DNA of 64,000 nt from Flavobacteriaceae bacterium (GCA_018401115.1 JAGYKX010000003.1:1-64000), one strand, 5' to 3'. Positions 11,396 to 22,414 are shown, counted from the first letter of the stretch. Notes: generated from the sequence alone by a model not told the origin. Translations and numbers: made by a program.

Positions 11396-13399
11396 ATGAG
11401 TGTACTAGATTCGAAAGTGCCAAAAGGTCCTTTAGACCAAAAATGGACAGCACACAAAAACAAGATTAACCTAGTAAACCCAGTCAATAAGCGTAAGATA
11501 GACGTGATTGTGGTGGGGACTGGATTGGCCGGTGGAGCCGCTGCGGCATCGCTTGCAGAGCTAGGATACAATGTAAAAACATTTTGCTACCAAGATTCTC
11601 CCAGACGTGCGCATTCCATTGCAGCACAAGGAGGGATTAACGCATCTAAAAACTACCAAGGAGACGGAGATTCCAACTACCGTTTGTTTTATGACACCAT
11701 TAAAGGAGGAGATTACCGCTCTAGAGAGGCCAACGTGTACCGTTTGGCAGAAGTGTCTGGAAATATAATTGATCAGTGTGTGGCACAAGGAGTTCCTTTT
11801 GCCCGTGAATACGGTGGTCAATTAGACAACCGTTCTTTTGGAGGGGTATTAGTATCTAGAACCTTCTACGCGAAAGGACAAACAGGACAACAACTTTTGT
11901 TGGGCGCTTACTCTGCGATGAACCGTCAGATTAACCGCGGTAAAATAACGCCTTATAACCGCCATGAAATGCTAGACCTAGTCTTGGTAGATGGTAAGGC
12001 AAGAGGAATTATTGCCAGAGACTTAGTCACTGGAGCCATTGAGCGTCATTCTGCACATGCTGTAGTGTTGGCTTCTGGAGGATATGGAAACGTATTCTAC
12101 CTGTCTACCAATGCTATGGGATCTAATGTAATGGCCGCTTGGCGTGCCCACAGAAGAGGGGCTTATTTTGCCAATCCTTGTTTTACACAAATTCACCCTA
12201 CCTGTATTCCTGTCTCTGGAGACCACCAGTCTAAGCTTACGCTCATGTCTGAGTCTCTCAGAAATGACGGACGTATTTGGGTTCCCGCTAAAAAAGAAGA
12301 TGCAGAGGCCATTAGAGCAGGTAAACTAAAGCCTACTCAAATTGCAGAAGCAGACAGGGATTATTTCTTAGAAAGACGTTACCCTGCTTTTGGAAACTTA
12401 GTGCCAAGAGATGTAGCTTCCAGAGCAGCCAAAGAGCGTTGTGACGCTGGATTTGGAGTAAATAAAACAGGAGAAGCCGTGTATTTAGACTTTGACGCAG
12501 CCATAATGCGTTACGGAAAAGAGAAAGCACTTATCTCAGGACAAAAAGACGTTTCTGATTCAGAAGTAAGGGTGCTTGGAGAAGAAATTATTGCCGCTAA
12601 ATACGGTAACCTCTTCCAGATGTACGAGAAGATCGTAGATGAGAACCCATACAAAACCCCTATGATGATTTACCCAGCAGTACACTATACTATGGGTGGC
12701 CTATGGGTAGATTATAACTTACAAACCACCATTCCTGGTTGTTTTGCCGCTGGAGAAGCCAACTTTAGTGACCACGGTGCCAACCGACTTGGGGCTTCTG
12801 CGCTAATGCAAGGACTGGCAGACGGATACTTTGTATTGCCTTCTACGATTGGAAACTACTTGGCAGACGACATTGCTACAGGAACTATCCCCACGGACAG
12901 CCCTGAATTCGAAGCCGCTGAAAAAGAAGTCATTGATAGAATGGCTAAAATGAAAGCTGGAAAAGGACTGCATTCTGTAGATTACTACCACAAGAAGCTC
13001 GGAAAAATCATGTGGAATAAATGTGGGATGTCCAGAAACGAAAAAGAGCTCAACGAGGCCATTGAAGAGATAGCTGCTTTAAGAGCAGATTTCTGGGAAA
13101 ACGTAAAAATTCCTGGAAACATAAACACTAAAAACCAAGAGTTAGAGAAAGCAGGCCGCGTGGCAGACTTTTTGGAACTAGGAGAATTGTTTGCCAAAGA
13201 TGCCTTAACTAGAAATGAATCTTGTGGTGGGCATTTTAGAGAAGAGTACCAAACACCAGAAGGAGAAGCCCTTAGGGACGACGAAAGCTTTAAATTTGTC
13301 TCTGCCTGGGAGTACAAAGGCGCGCCTAAAGACGCCGTGCTTCACAAAGAAGAATTGGTATACGAAAATATAGAAGTTAAGACCAGAAGCTACAAATAA
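11396..13399 (+). CDS. sdhA: Succinate dehydrogenase/fumarate reductase flavoprotein subunit
   Basis: 667 aa; FAD motif [45 protein letters not shown]. Confidence 0.97.
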   Translation: MSVLDSKVPKGPLDQKWTAHKNKINLVNPVNKRKIDVIVVGTGLAGGAAAASLAELGYNVKTFCYQDSPRRAHSIAAQGGINASKNYQGDGDSNYRLFYDTIKGGDYRSREANVYRLAEVSGNIIDQCVAQGVPFAREYGGQLDNRSFGGVLVSRTFYAKGQTGQQLLLGAYSAMNRQINRGKITPYNRHEMLDLVLVDGKARGIIARDLVTGAIERHSAHAVVLASGGYGNVFYLSTNAMGSNVMAAWRAHRRGAYFANPCFTQIHPTCIPVSGDHQSKLTLMSESLRNDGRIWVPAKKEDAEAIRAGKLKPTQIAEADRDYFLERRYPAFGNLVPRDVASRAAKERCDAGFGVNKTGEAVYLDFDAAIMRYGKEKALISGQKDVSDSEVRVLGEEIIAAKYGNLFQMYEKIVDENPYKTPMMIYPAVHYTMGGLWVDYNLQTTIPGCFAAGEANFSDHGANRLGASALMQGLADGYFVLPSTIGNYLADDIATGTIPTDSPEFEAAEKEVIDRMAKMKAGKGLHSVDYYHKKLGKIMWNKCGMSRNEKELNEAIEEIAALRADFWENVKIPGNINTKNQELEKAGRVADFLELGELFAKDALTRNESCGGHFREEYQTPEGEALRDDESFKFVSAWEYKGAPKDAVLHKEELVYENIEVKTRSYK

Positions 13400-13407
13400 A
13401 AAGACCT

Positions 13408-14154
13408 ATGAAGCTCACTTTAAAAATTTGGCGACAAGATAGCGCCAACAGCAAAGGAACAATGCAAACCTACCCTATTGAAGGGATTGAGGGAGACATG
13501 TCTTTCTTAGAGATGCTAGATGTCTTAAACGAAGGTTTGATCAACAAAGGAGAAACTCCTGTGGAATTTGACCACGATTGTAGGGAAGGGATCTGCGGAT
13601 CCTGCTCTTTACAAATCAATGGAGAACCGCACGGTCCAGACCGTATGGTCACTACCTGTCAATTACACATGCGTAGCTTTAAAGATGGCGACACCATAGT
13701 TATTGAGCCTTTCAGGGCCAAAGCATTCCCAGTGATCAAAGATCTCATTGTAGACCGCTCTGCCTTTGACCGCATTCAGCAGTCAGGAGGCTATGTGTCT
13801 GTAAATACTTCTGGAAACACCTTAGACGCCAACGCCATTCCAATTAACAAACAAGATGCAGACAGCGCCTTTGCCGCAGCGGCTTGTATAGGTTGTGGGG
13901 CTTGTGTAGCGGCTTGTAAAAACGCTTCTGCCATGTTGTTCACCTCAGCAAAGGTATCTCAGTACGCACTCCTTCCTCAAGGGCAGGTAGAGGCTACAGA
14001 GCGTGTAGAAAACATGGTGCGCCAAATGGACCTAGAAGGTTTTGGAAACTGTACCAATACAGGTGCCTGTGAGATAGAATGCCCTAAAGGCATTTCTCTA
14101 GAGAACATTGCTCGTTTAAACCGCGAATTCTTAAGTGCAAACATCAAGGGATAA
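13408..14154 (+). CDS. sdhB: Succinate dehydrogenase/fumarate reductase iron-sulfur subunit
   Basis: Fe-S motifs [43 protein letters not shown]. Confidence 0.97.
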   Translation: MKLTLKIWRQDSANSKGTMQTYPIEGIEGDMSFLEMLDVLNEGLINKGETPVEFDHDCREGICGSCSLQINGEPHGPDRMVTTCQLHMRSFKDGDTIVIEPFRAKAFPVIKDLIVDRSAFDRIQQSGGYVSVNTSGNTLDANAIPINKQDADSAFAAAACIGCGACVAACKNASAMLFTSAKVSQYALLPQGQVEATERVENMVRQMDLEGFGNCTNTGACEIECPKGISLENIARLNREFLSANIKG

Positions 14155-14193
14155 GTTCCTTAGAAATATATTTTGGGCTCCGCCCCATGAACT

Positions 14194-14226
14194 AAAAACC
14201 CCTTAGCGCTCGCTAAGGGGTTTTTA
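14194..14226. terminator. Bidirectional intrinsic terminator between sdhB(+) and scoB(-)
   Basis: AAAAACCCCTTAGCG-CT-CGCTAAGGGGTTTTT perfect hairpin with A/T flanks on both sides. Confidence 0.9.
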
Positions 14227-14227
14227 T

Positions 14228-14881
14228 TTACACCACAATCTCCGGCACTAGGTCCGGAATAATGAGCTGTCCTTCGGTGGCGGCTGCTATTTCTGCCACA
14301 GACACGCCCGGGGCGCGTTCGAGGAGTTTAAAGCCTTCTGGGGTCACTTCCAACACGGCTAGGTTAGTGACTATTTTTTTAACGCAGCCTACGCCTGTAA
14401 GCGGTAGAGAACAGCGTTTAAGGAGTTTGGAGGCTCCTTTCTTGTTGGTGTGCATCATGGCCACAATAATATTGTCTGCAGAAGCTACTAAATCCATAGC
14501 GCCGCCCATGCCTTTGACCATGACCCCTGGGATTTTCCAATTGGCTATGTCCCCGTTTTGGGCTACTTCCATAGCTCCTAAAATAGTGAGGTGCACTTGT
14601 TTGGCACGGATCATCCCAAAACTCATAGCAGAGTCAAAAAAAGCCGCTCCTGGAAGGGTGGTAATGGTCTGTTTTCCCGCATTGATGAGGTCTGCGTCTT
14701 CTGCACCCTCAAATGGAAAAGGCCCCATACCCAATACGCCGTTCTCAGATTGAAATTCTACCGAAATGTCTTCTTGCACAAAATTGGCTACCAGAGTGGG
14801 TATGCCTATCCCTAGGTTTACATAATAACCGTCTTGAACTTCCTGTGCAATACGTTTTGCTATACCGTTTTTATCTAACAT
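14228..14881 (-). CDS. scoB: Succinyl-CoA:3-ketoacid CoA-transferase subunit B
   Basis: GIGIPTLVANFV, SENGVLGMGPFP, GGAMDLVASA motifs. Confidence 0.94.
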   Translation of the reverse strand: MLDKNGIAKRIAQEVQDGYYVNLGIGIPTLVANFVQEDISVEFQSENGVLGMGPFPFEGAEDADLINAGKQTITTLPGAAFFDSAMSFGMIRAKQVHLTILGAMEVAQNGDIANWKIPGVMVKGMGGAMDLVASADNIIVAMMHTNKKGASKLLKRCSLPLTGVGCVKKIVTNLAVLEVTPEGFKLLERAPGVSVAEIAAATEGQLIIPDLVPEIVV

Positions 14882-14892
14882 ACTGCGGTCTT

Positions 14893-15594
14893 TTATGGGT
14901 TTGGTCTAGTGGTGCGTTGTTCTATTCTCTTTTCATAATTCGCGCCCTGGAAAATACGTTGTACCATAATTCCTGGAATGTGAATTTGGTTGGGGTCTAA
15001 GCTTCCTGCAGGAACCAATTCTTCTACCTCAGCTACTGTAATAGTGGCGGCCCCAGCCATGCAGGCGTTAAAGTTTCTCGCGGTCCCTTTGAAGATTAAA
15101 TTCCCTGCGGTGTCTCCTTTCCAAGCCTTTACAAAAGCAAAGTCTGCTTTATACGCCGTTTCTAAGAGGTGCATTTTGCCGTTGAATTCCCTAATTTCCT
15201 TGCCTTCTGCCACCTCTGTACCATAGCCCGCAGGCGTATAAAAAGCGGGAATACCCGCTTGGGCCGCCCGGCATTTTTCTGCCAATGTGCCCTGAGGTGT
15301 CAGGATAACTTCTAAAACTCCGGAGAGCATTTGCTGCTCAAAGACGTCATTTTCCCCTACATAAGAGGCCACCATGGTTTTTACCTGATGCTTCACCAGC
15401 ATAAGGCCAATACCAAAGTCTGCTACGCCAGCATTGTTAGAAATACAACAAAGGTTTTTTACGCCGCTTGCGACCAAGGCTGCTATGGCATTTTCTGGAA
15501 TACCACAGAGTCCAAAACCACCCAACATAAATGTTTGGCCATCTTGCACCCCTTCTATAGCGACTTGCGCAGAGGAAACTACTTTTTGAATCAT
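14893..15594 (-). CDS. scoA: Succinyl-CoA:3-ketoacid CoA-transferase subunit A
   Basis: [26 protein letters not shown]; paired with scoB. Confidence 0.94.
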   Translation of the reverse strand: MIQKVVSSAQVAIEGVQDGQTFMLGGFGLCGIPENAIAALVASGVKNLCCISNNAGVADFGIGLMLVKHQVKTMVASYVGENDVFEQQMLSGVLEVILTPQGTLAEKCRAAQAGIPAFYTPAGYGTEVAEGKEIREFNGKMHLLETAYKADFAFVKAWKGDTAGNLIFKGTARNFNACMAGAATITVAEVEELVPAGSLDPNQIHIPGIMVQRIFQGANYEKRIEQRTTRPNP

Positions 15595-15693
15595 AAGTAA
15601 TGCTTTATAAGTTAAGATACAAAAAAGAACCTTAAGGGATTGGCCTATGGAGGGTCAAAAAGGCATCGGCCAGAAAAGGCCTGAAATAACGCT

Positions 15694-18060
15694 TTAAAAA
15701 TCCAACCCTTCGAGGTCGTCTTCTGCCAAATCTATGCCGGGATCGCCTTCTTCTGTGACAACAGGCTCACAATCTACCACAATGCTCAGGTTTTCAGGAC
15801 GTTCAAAGGCTTCCATAGAAATCCCTAATTCAGGTATGGCGTAATTGTCCCGCATATAATTGGCCCAAATAGGCAGGGCCATAGAGGCGCCTTGCCCATA
15901 AGCAATGGTTTCAAAATGGGTAGCGCGTTCTTCTCCCCCTACCCAAACTACGGAAACAAGGTTGGGGACCATACCCATAAACCAACCGTCTGACTGGTTT
16001 TGTGTGGTCCCTGTTTTTCCAGCAATAGGATTTTTAAAAGCCCAGGGATACCCAGTGACAATTTCTTTGTATTCAGGACGATATTCCTCTGCCCCCTCTG
16101 TGCGGAGTCTAATTCCAGAGCCGTCTTTGGTGACCCCTTCTAATAAATTAGTGACCGTGTAGGCCACATCTTGTGACATGACGTCTTTAGTTTCTGGTAC
16201 ATATTCGTATAACAAAGTGCCTGCCTTGTCTGTAATAGCTGTGACCATCACTGGTTTCACATACACCCCCTTATTCGCAAAAGCCCCATAGGCTCCCACC
16301 ATTTCATATACATTTACGTCTGCGGTGCCCAGTGCTATAGAAGGTACGGGAAGTAAATCGCTTTTAATCCCCAGGTTTTTGACCAATTGCACCACCGGAT
16401 TGGGACCTACCTTATCTATGACTTGAGCAGTCACTGAGTTTACAGACCTGGCAAGTGCTCGTTTGTACGTGAGCATTTCCCCAGTGTAGGTGCCTCCTGA
16501 GTTTTTTGGACACCAGCGTTCCATATTTCCATGCTTGCCAGCGGCAATACAAAATTGGGTGTCTGGAAGCGTCTCACAAGGAGATAATCTGAGTTGGTCT
16601 ATCGCAGTGGCGTATACAAAAGGTTTAAAAATAGAGCCTGCTTGCCTGGTCCCTTGAATGACATTGTCATACTGGAAATGGCGATAATTTACACCCCCTA
16701 CCCAAGCGCGTACATGGCCTGTTTGCGGCTCCATGGACATCATAGCGGCACGTAAAAAAGATTTGTAATAACGGATAGAATCCAGGGGAGTCATTAGGGT
16801 GTCTTTCTGTTGATTAGGACTGTTCCAATCAAAGACCTTCATGGCACGTTTTACCTTAAAACTGGCTAAAATCTGGGCTTCTGTAAAGCCTTTCTCTCGC
16901 ATTTGTCTGCGGCGTTCAGAGGTTCTTATGGCGCGGTCTATTATGGCCTGTTCCTGTTCCGGTTCAATATCTCTAAAAGGAGTGGTGGGGTTTTTCTTTT
17001 GGGTATTTTGTTTAAAAAATGCTGCCTGAAGATTTTTCATATGTCCCCTTACTGCGTTTTCCGCATTCGCCTGCATGCGAGAATCTATAGTGGTATAGAC
17101 TTTTAATCCATCTAAATACAAATTGTATTTACTACCGTCCTCTTTAGGGTTTTCTGCAATCCATTGCTTTAAAAAGCCTTGAAGGTACATCCTAAAGTAA
17201 GTGGCTTTTCCGTCTCTGTGGGTTTGAGGACTAAAATTCAAATCCAAAGGCCTTGCTTGAAGGGAATCTTTGGTAGCGGAATCTAAAAAGGCGTACTTCT
17301 CCATCTGAGATAAGACTGCATTTCTCCTGTTTCTTGTACCCTCTGGATTTCTAGACGGAATGGGGTTGTAAAGACTGGAATTTTTAAGCATACCCACTAG
17401 CATCGCAGACTCTTTAGCGTCTAGCTCCACAGGTTCCTTACCAAAGTAAATATTGGCTGCCGAGCGAATCCCATCTGCATTGTTTCCGAAATCGTAAATA
17501 TTGAGGTACATGGCTATAATCTCGTTCTTGGTGTATTGGCGTTCCAAGCGTGTAGCAATGACCCATTCTTTGACTTTCTGAAGCAGTCTGGCAAATTTAT
17601 TGGAAGAAGCACTCTTGGTAAAGAGCAGTTTAGAGAGTTGTTGGGTAATGGTACTGGCACCACCTCTAGTCCCTAAATAGGCCACCGCTCTTAAGGTCCC
17701 AATGGCGTCAATACCTGAATGGTCGTAAAAACGAATATCTTCGGTAGCCAATAAGGCTTGGACCAGGTTTTCAGGAAGCTCCTCAAAAGTAATGGGGTTT
17801 CTGTTTTCTTCCAAATAAAAAGTCCCGAGTACCTTATCGTCTGCACTAATGATTTGAGTGGCCTGATTGGTCTGGGGATTTTCTAGTCTGTCAAAGGTGG
17901 GCATATCTCCAAAGACGCCTATCGAGGCTAAGTAAAAAAGACTAAAAAAACCAGTGATCCCCAGGAAAAATAGGGCCCAAAAAATTCTAGCATAGGTTTT
18001 AAAGCCTTTTGGCATGGGTTGTCTTTTAGGGGTTTTTGAAGGAGTTTTCGCTTTAGCCAC
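15694..18060 (-). CDS. Class A penicillin-binding protein (PBP1A-like transglycosylase/transpeptidase)
   Basis: GT51 motif (ATEDIRFYDHSGID, GASTITQQLSKLLF) and transpeptidase motifs (GSIFKPFVYATAID, SVN, GKTGTTQNQSDGWF). Confidence 0.96.
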   Translation of the reverse strand: MAKAKTPSKTPKRQPMPKGFKTYARIFWALFFLGITGFFSLFYLASIGVFGDMPTFDRLENPQTNQATQIISADDKVLGTFYLEENRNPITFEELPENLVQALLATEDIRFYDHSGIDAIGTLRAVAYLGTRGGASTITQQLSKLLFTKSASSNKFARLLQKVKEWVIATRLERQYTKNEIIAMYLNIYDFGNNADGIRSAANIYFGKEPVELDAKESAMLVGMLKNSSLYNPIPSRNPEGTRNRRNAVLSQMEKYAFLDSATKDSLQARPLDLNFSPQTHRDGKATYFRMYLQGFLKQWIAENPKEDGSKYNLYLDGLKVYTTIDSRMQANAENAVRGHMKNLQAAFFKQNTQKKNPTTPFRDIEPEQEQAIIDRAIRTSERRRQMREKGFTEAQILASFKVKRAMKVFDWNSPNQQKDTLMTPLDSIRYYKSFLRAAMMSMEPQTGHVRAWVGGVNYRHFQYDNVIQGTRQAGSIFKPFVYATAIDQLRLSPCETLPDTQFCIAAGKHGNMERWCPKNSGGTYTGEMLTYKRALARSVNSVTAQVIDKVGPNPVVQLVKNLGIKSDLLPVPSIALGTADVNVYEMVGAYGAFANKGVYVKPVMVTAITDKAGTLLYEYVPETKDVMSQDVAYTVTNLLEGVTKDGSGIRLRTEGAEEYRPEYKEIVTGYPWAFKNPIAGKTGTTQNQSDGWFMGMVPNLVSVVWVGGEERATHFETIAYGQGASMALPIWANYMRDNYAIPELGISMEAFERPENLSIVVDCEPVVTEEGDPGIDLAEDDLEGLDF

Positions 18061-18065
18061 AGAGA

Positions 18066-18578
18066 TTATTTTGGGTTGGAAGTTGATTTTTCTAGCAGAT
18101 AGCCTACAGAGAGTACTCCGGGCAAAAAGGCCATGCCTTCTTGTGCGCCAAGAGTTCTAACGGCCTGATAAATGGAAAGTTCATAGGGCTTAGCACTGTC
18201 AAAACGCACCCCTTTTTTTAAAGGGAGTTGGTGGGTAATAATACCGTTTCCACTGCCCAGCCACTGGCCGTCTGAAGCAGCCAAATCATAAGACAAAGTG
18301 TCCGTAATGACCGAACTATTCGGATGTCTTAAAGTGGTGATTAAAAAAATATTGCTAAAAGGATAGTCTTGGTCGTGCCTCAGGGCAATCCAGAGGGAAT
18401 GGTCTGACAGGCTGTCTTTAACACTTAGATTAAAACGAACAGGCGTCCTGAGCGGCCAACCTGCCTCAGGGAGTTCCTGAAAATCAGATTGTGAGCCGGC
18501 ACCACTACAAGATTGGAGCAACCAAAGGGCTACCCCACACAAAAAACTACTGCTTAGGAGTGTCTTGCTGGTTCTCAT
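18066..18578 (-). CDS. gldH: Gliding motility lipoprotein GldH (ORF open to 18890; start at MRTSKTLL preferred)
   Basis: Lipoprotein signal (LLQSCSG) and DHSLWIALRHDQDYPFSNIFL region; located between ricT and a PBP1A gene. Confidence 0.85.
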   Translation of the reverse strand: MRTSKTLLSSSFLCGVALWLLQSCSGAGSQSDFQELPEAGWPLRTPVRFNLSVKDSLSDHSLWIALRHDQDYPFSNIFLITTLRHPNSSVITDTLSYDLAASDGQWLGSGNGIITHQLPLKKGVRFDSAKPYELSIYQAVRTLGAQEGMAFLPGVLSVGYLLEKSTSNPK

Positions 18579-19938
18579 TATTGGGTTTGTTATTGCCTTT
18601 AGGCTTAGGGTTTCTCTGCGGTATTTTCTTGTTAGATGGCGCCCCGTTTGCGTCGCTTTTTGGGGTATTATTTCTTTGGGGTTTCCTGCTAGCTTGGGGT
18701 TTATTTCCTTCAGCGGGTTTAGCTGCCTGCCTTGGTTTATTCGCTTGTCTGGGCTTGTTGTTGTCGCCCCCATGAACTGCTGCTTTATCCCTAGGTCCTT
18801 TATTTTTGTTTCTATTCTTATTTTTTTTGTTGCGCCTTCCTTTAGGTGCGTCAAAACGGGTGAGGCTGTCTTGGCCCACCACATTTTCAAAAACTACCTC
18901 AGCCGCCACATGTTCCTCTTCAATGGCATAAGCCTCCAAACTCGGCACTGGTTCCTTGGCCTTATTTTTGGCTAGTATTTCGTTTACTTGGTCCTTAGAA
19001 AGAGTGTGCCAATTGTTGGGCTCGTCCCGATAGGTAAACCAGAGTTTTTCTTTAAAAATATCTACTTTCTGGCAAAAAGCCAATCCTTTTTCTGTAAACA
19101 ATTTGGTGTCTGCGGCAGGGAAATCTTTAAGGGCGTCTACATAAACATCTAATTCAAAATTGAGACAACACTTTAATTTACCACATTGACCTGCTAATTT
19201 TTGAGGGTTTAAAGACAACTGCTGATACCGCGCTGCTGCCGTACCCACAGACCTGAAATCTGTAAGCCAGGTAGAACAACACAATTCACGGCCACAAGAA
19301 CCAATACCGCCCAATCGCTGGGCTTCTTGTCTGTAACCAATTTGACGCATCTCAATGCGAATTCCAAAGGCCTTAGCCATGTCCTTAATAAGCTGTCTAA
19401 AATCTACACGATCTTCTGCCGTATAGTAAAAAGTAGCCTTAGAACCGTCTCCTTGAAATTCAACATCGGAGAGTTTCATCTGTAAATTCAACGAAATAGC
19501 AATCTCTCTAGAGCGCTTTTTAATCTCCTCCTCACGGTCCCTACAACGCTGCCAAATGGCAATGTCTTTTTCCGTGGCTTTACGGTACAACTTAGGAAGG
19601 TCTTCACTAGTGAAAGACACCTTTTTCTTCTTCATCTGAACCTTTACCAGTGAACCCGTTAAAGTCACCATCCCAAGATCGTGTCCAGAAGTGGCTTGCG
19701 TAGCTACCAAATCCCCAATTTGCAAAGGAAGTCCCTCTGAATTTCTAAAGTATTCTTTCCTGGAATTTTTAAAACGTACTTCCACACAATCAAACGGCGC
19801 CTCTCCCGCAGGAAGGCTCATGTTGGAAAGCCAGTCAAAAACCGTTAATTTATTACAACTATCCGTACCGCAAGTGCCATTGCTCTTACAGCCTCGGGGT
19901 TGTCCGTCTGCGCCAGTGGCACAACTACTACAGCCCAT
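18547..19938 (-). CDS. ricT: PSP1/RicT-family protein with Cys-rich N-terminus and long basic low-complexity tail
   Basis: PSP1 core (FYYTAEDRVDFRQLIKDMAKAF, IEMRQIGYRQEAQRLGGIGSCGRELCCSTWL, CGKLKCCLNFE); C-terminal K/N/P/Q-rich tail. Confidence 0.9.
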   Translation of the reverse strand: MGCSSCATGADGQPRGCKSNGTCGTDSCNKLTVFDWLSNMSLPAGEAPFDCVEVRFKNSRKEYFRNSEGLPLQIGDLVATQATSGHDLGMVTLTGSLVKVQMKKKKVSFTSEDLPKLYRKATEKDIAIWQRCRDREEEIKKRSREIAISLNLQMKLSDVEFQGDGSKATFYYTAEDRVDFRQLIKDMAKAFGIRIEMRQIGYRQEAQRLGGIGSCGRELCCSTWLTDFRSVGTAAARYQQLSLNPQKLAGQCGKLKCCLNFELDVYVDALKDFPAADTKLFTEKGLAFCQKVDIFKEKLWFTYRDEPNNWHTLSKDQVNEILAKNKAKEPVPSLEAYAIEEEHVAAEVVFENVVGQDSLTRFDAPKGRRNKKNKNRNKNKGPRDKAAVHGGDNNKPRQANKPRQAAKPAEGNKPQASRKPQRNNTPKSDANGAPSNKKIPQRNPKPKGNNKPNNENQQDTPKQ

Positions 19939-20090
19939 ATATTTTATATTCTCAAAGCCTGGAAAATATCCCAGGCACTAGATTAGTAATGAATGCACGC
20001 CCTAATTTGTTTTTGGCCTCCGGCCGATGCCTTATGAGTAGACACCCAAAAAACAGCGCTGATGTAAAGATACTACAAATTATGCTCCCT

Positions 20091-20120
20091 AAAAAAAGCC
20101 CCACATATAAATGTGGGGCC
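20091..20120 (-). terminator. Intrinsic terminator of trhO
   Basis: Minus strand GGCCCCACAT-TTAT-ATGTGGGGCTTTTTTT just 3' of trhO. Confidence 0.85.
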
Positions 20121-20162
20121 TTGGATAAGTAGCTTTTTATTGCCTTGTAGGAAAGGGGAGCG

Positions 20163-21194
20163 TCAATTCTTGTACTTCAAGACTTCTGAGCGGCCTTTCT
20201 TAAATATTTTATTGCTCACCGTTTTGCCTTTTCTAAGGGCTTTCTGCTCTTCAAAAGGTAAGTTGTGTACTTCTTTGCAAGCGTCTGAGCAACAGTCGTC
20301 CATAGCATTGGCACAGGTAGGACACTGAATAAATAATAGATGACAAGCCTCATTGGCGCAGTTTACGTGGGTGTCACAAGAATTTCCGCACTGGTGGCAG
20401 TGTGCAATGACCTCTTCTGAAATACGCTCTGCTCTACGGTGGTCAAAAACAAAGTTTTTACCAATGAATTTGTTTTCCAAGCCTTTGTTTTTTACCTGTC
20501 TAGTGTATTCAATAATACCTCCTTCTAACTGAAATACGTTTTTAAATCCTTTGTGCTTGTAATAAGCAGAGGCTTTTTCACAGCGAATACCTCCAGTACA
20601 ATACATGACTAAATTTTTGTCTTCTTTGTGTGCTCTAAGGTCTTCTTCTATGAGGTCTAATGAATCTCTAAAAGTATCTACATCTGGGGTAATGGCATTT
20701 TTAAAGTGCCCTATTTCACTTTCGTAGTGATTTCTCATGTCTACTAGTACCGTGTTGGGGTCTTCTATAATGTCGTTGAATCGCTCTGCATCTAAATGAA
20801 CACCAATATTAGTTACGTCAAAAGTAGCGTCATTTAAACCATCTGCCACAATCTTTTGGCGCACTTTTACCTTGAGCTTTAAGAAAGAAAAATTGTCTTG
20901 TTCAATGGCGATGTTAAGTCGGACATTTTCCAAGAAAGTAATACTGTCTAGGTGGGCTTTAAAAGCGTCAAAATGAACTGCTGGAACAGATAATTGGGCA
21001 TTAATGCCTTCGTGTGCTACATAGATACGCCCTAGCACCTCTAAGTCATTCCAATGGATAAATAAGTAATCTCTAAATAAGGAAGGGTTTCCAATCTGAT
21101 GGTAAGCATAAAAAGAGATGGTAAGCCTATCTAGGCCTGCCGCAGCAATTAAAGCTTTTCTCTCCTCAGCGCTTAAAGTATTGTACAGTTGCAT
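20163..21194 (-). CDS. trhO: tRNA uridine(34) hydroxylase TrhO (YceA/rhodanese family)
   Basis: YceA-like N-terminus, rhodanese domain with MYCTGGIRCEKASAY, C-terminal Cys-rich region. Confidence 0.92.
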   Translation of the reverse strand: MQLYNTLSAEERKALIAAAGLDRLTISFYAYHQIGNPSLFRDYLFIHWNDLEVLGRIYVAHEGINAQLSVPAVHFDAFKAHLDSITFLENVRLNIAIEQDNFSFLKLKVKVRQKIVADGLNDATFDVTNIGVHLDAERFNDIIEDPNTVLVDMRNHYESEIGHFKNAITPDVDTFRDSLDLIEEDLRAHKEDKNLVMYCTGGIRCEKASAYYKHKGFKNVFQLEGGIIEYTRQVKNKGLENKFIGKNFVFDHRRAERISEEVIAHCHQCGNSCDTHVNCANEACHLLFIQCPTCANAMDDCCSDACKEVHNLPFEEQKALRKGKTVSNKIFKKGRSEVLKYKN

Positions 21195-21227
21195 ACTATA
21201 CCAATGTTTTTAAGGGTTAAGATACTG

Positions 21228-21255
21228 CAAAGATACATATTTTATTACATCCCAA
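21228..21255 (-). promoter_or_regulatory. Bacteroidota-type promoter for trhO (-33 TTG, 17 bp, -7 TATCTTTG)
   Basis: Minus strand TTG-N17-TATCTTTG ending about 34 nt upstream of the trhO start. Confidence 0.65.
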
Positions 21256-21340
21256 TTTGTAGGACTGTCTCAGTGGTTGTTTAAAAAGCAGGAAGATTTC
21301 CAAAAAAGTTGGAAAATTTCCAAAAAAAATTTAAAATTTA

Positions 21341-21371
21341 TTGCTAATTGAAAAAAGTTAGCTTACTTTAG
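21341..21371 (+). promoter_or_regulatory. Bacteroidota-type promoter for recA (-33 TTG, 20 bp, -7 TACTTTAG)
   Basis: TTG-N20-TACTTTAG (7/8 to TAnnTTTG) about 20 nt before the recA start. Confidence 0.6.
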
Positions 21372-21390
21372 CAGTCCTAATAAAAAGATT

Positions 21391-22398
21391 ATGAGCAGCG
21401 AACAAGCATCCAAACTAAAAGCCTTACAACTCACACTAGACAAACTAGACAAGACCTACGGTAAAGGTGCCGTCATGAAAATGGGGGACAGCGTTGTCCA
21501 AGATGTAGAAGTCATTTCTTCCGGTTCATTGGGATTGGACTTGGCTTTGGGTGTTGGAGGATATCCAAAGGGAAGGGTTATTGAAATTTACGGCCCTGAA
21601 TCTTCAGGTAAAACCACACTGACGCTTCACGCTATGGCAGAAGCACAGAAAGCTGGTGGTATTGCTGCTTTTATAGATGCAGAGCACGCTTTTGACCGTT
21701 TTTACGCTCAAAAGCTCGGTGTAGACATAGACAATCTGATTATATCTCAACCAGACAATGGAGAGCAGGCGCTTGAAATTGCAGATAATTTAATTCGCTC
21801 TGGGGCTATTGATATTGTCGTAATTGACTCCGTAGCGGCCCTAACACCAAAGAGTGAAATTGAAGGAGAAATGGGAGATTCTAAAATGGGACTTCACGCA
21901 AGACTTATGTCTCAAGCACTCAGAAAATTAACAGGTTCCATTAGCAAAACCAATTGTACAGTCATCTTCATTAACCAATTGAGAGAAAAAATTGGGGTCA
22001 TGTTTGGAAATCCAGAAACGACTACTGGGGGTAATGCGCTTAAATTCTATGCTTCTATTCGTTTGGACATCAGAAGATCTACTCAGATAAAAGATACAGA
22101 CGGAGATGTACAAGGGAATAAAACAAGGGTTAAAGTGGTGAAAAATAAAGTAGCCCCACCTTTTAAAACGGCTGAATTTGATATTATGTACGGTCAAGGG
22201 GTCTCTAAAGTGGGAGAAGTCATAGACCTTGGGGTAGATTTTGAAATCATTAAAAAGAGTGGTTCTTGGTTTAGCTACGGAGACACTAAATTAGGACAAG
22301 GAAGAGATGCTGTAAAAACACTCTTACTGGATAATCCTGATTTAATGGATGAACTAGAAGGGAAAATTAAAGAAGCACTTACAGCCTTAGGGAAATAA
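21391..22398 (+). CDS. recA: Recombinase RecA
   Basis: [62 protein letters not shown]. Confidence 0.99.
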   Translation: MSSEQASKLKALQLTLDKLDKTYGKGAVMKMGDSVVQDVEVISSGSLGLDLALGVGGYPKGRVIEIYGPESSGKTTLTLHAMAEAQKAGGIAAFIDAEHAFDRFYAQKLGVDIDNLIISQPDNGEQALEIADNLIRSGAIDIVVIDSVAALTPKSEIEGEMGDSKMGLHARLMSQALRKLTGSISKTNCTVIFINQLREKIGVMFGNPETTTGGNALKFYASIRLDIRRSTQIKDTDGDVQGNKTRVKVVKNKVAPPFKTAEFDIMYGQGVSKVGEVIDLGVDFEIIKKSGSWFSYGDTKLGQGRDAVKTLLLDNPDLMDELEGKIKEALTALGK

Positions 22399-22414
22399 TC
22401 TTCATTTTGATATG

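Noticed and set aside
14262-14753. 163-aa plus-strand ORF opposite scoB
   Set aside because: Antisense to a well-conserved CDS; no recognisable motifs
18579-18890. N-terminal extension of the gldH ORF
   Set aside because: Out-of-frame reading of the ricT tail; a lipoprotein signal begins at MRTSKTLLSSS (18578)
18491-18975. Hydrophobic plus-strand ORFs (94 and 136 aa) opposite ricT/gldH
   Set aside because: Antisense of the K/N/P/Q-rich ricT tail; low-complexity artefact
20009-20035. GC-rich TTTTTGGCCTCCGGCCGATGCC segment upstream of ricT, considered as an sRNA or riboswitch
   Set aside because: Short self-complementary core only; no larger conserved RNA fold recognisable by eye
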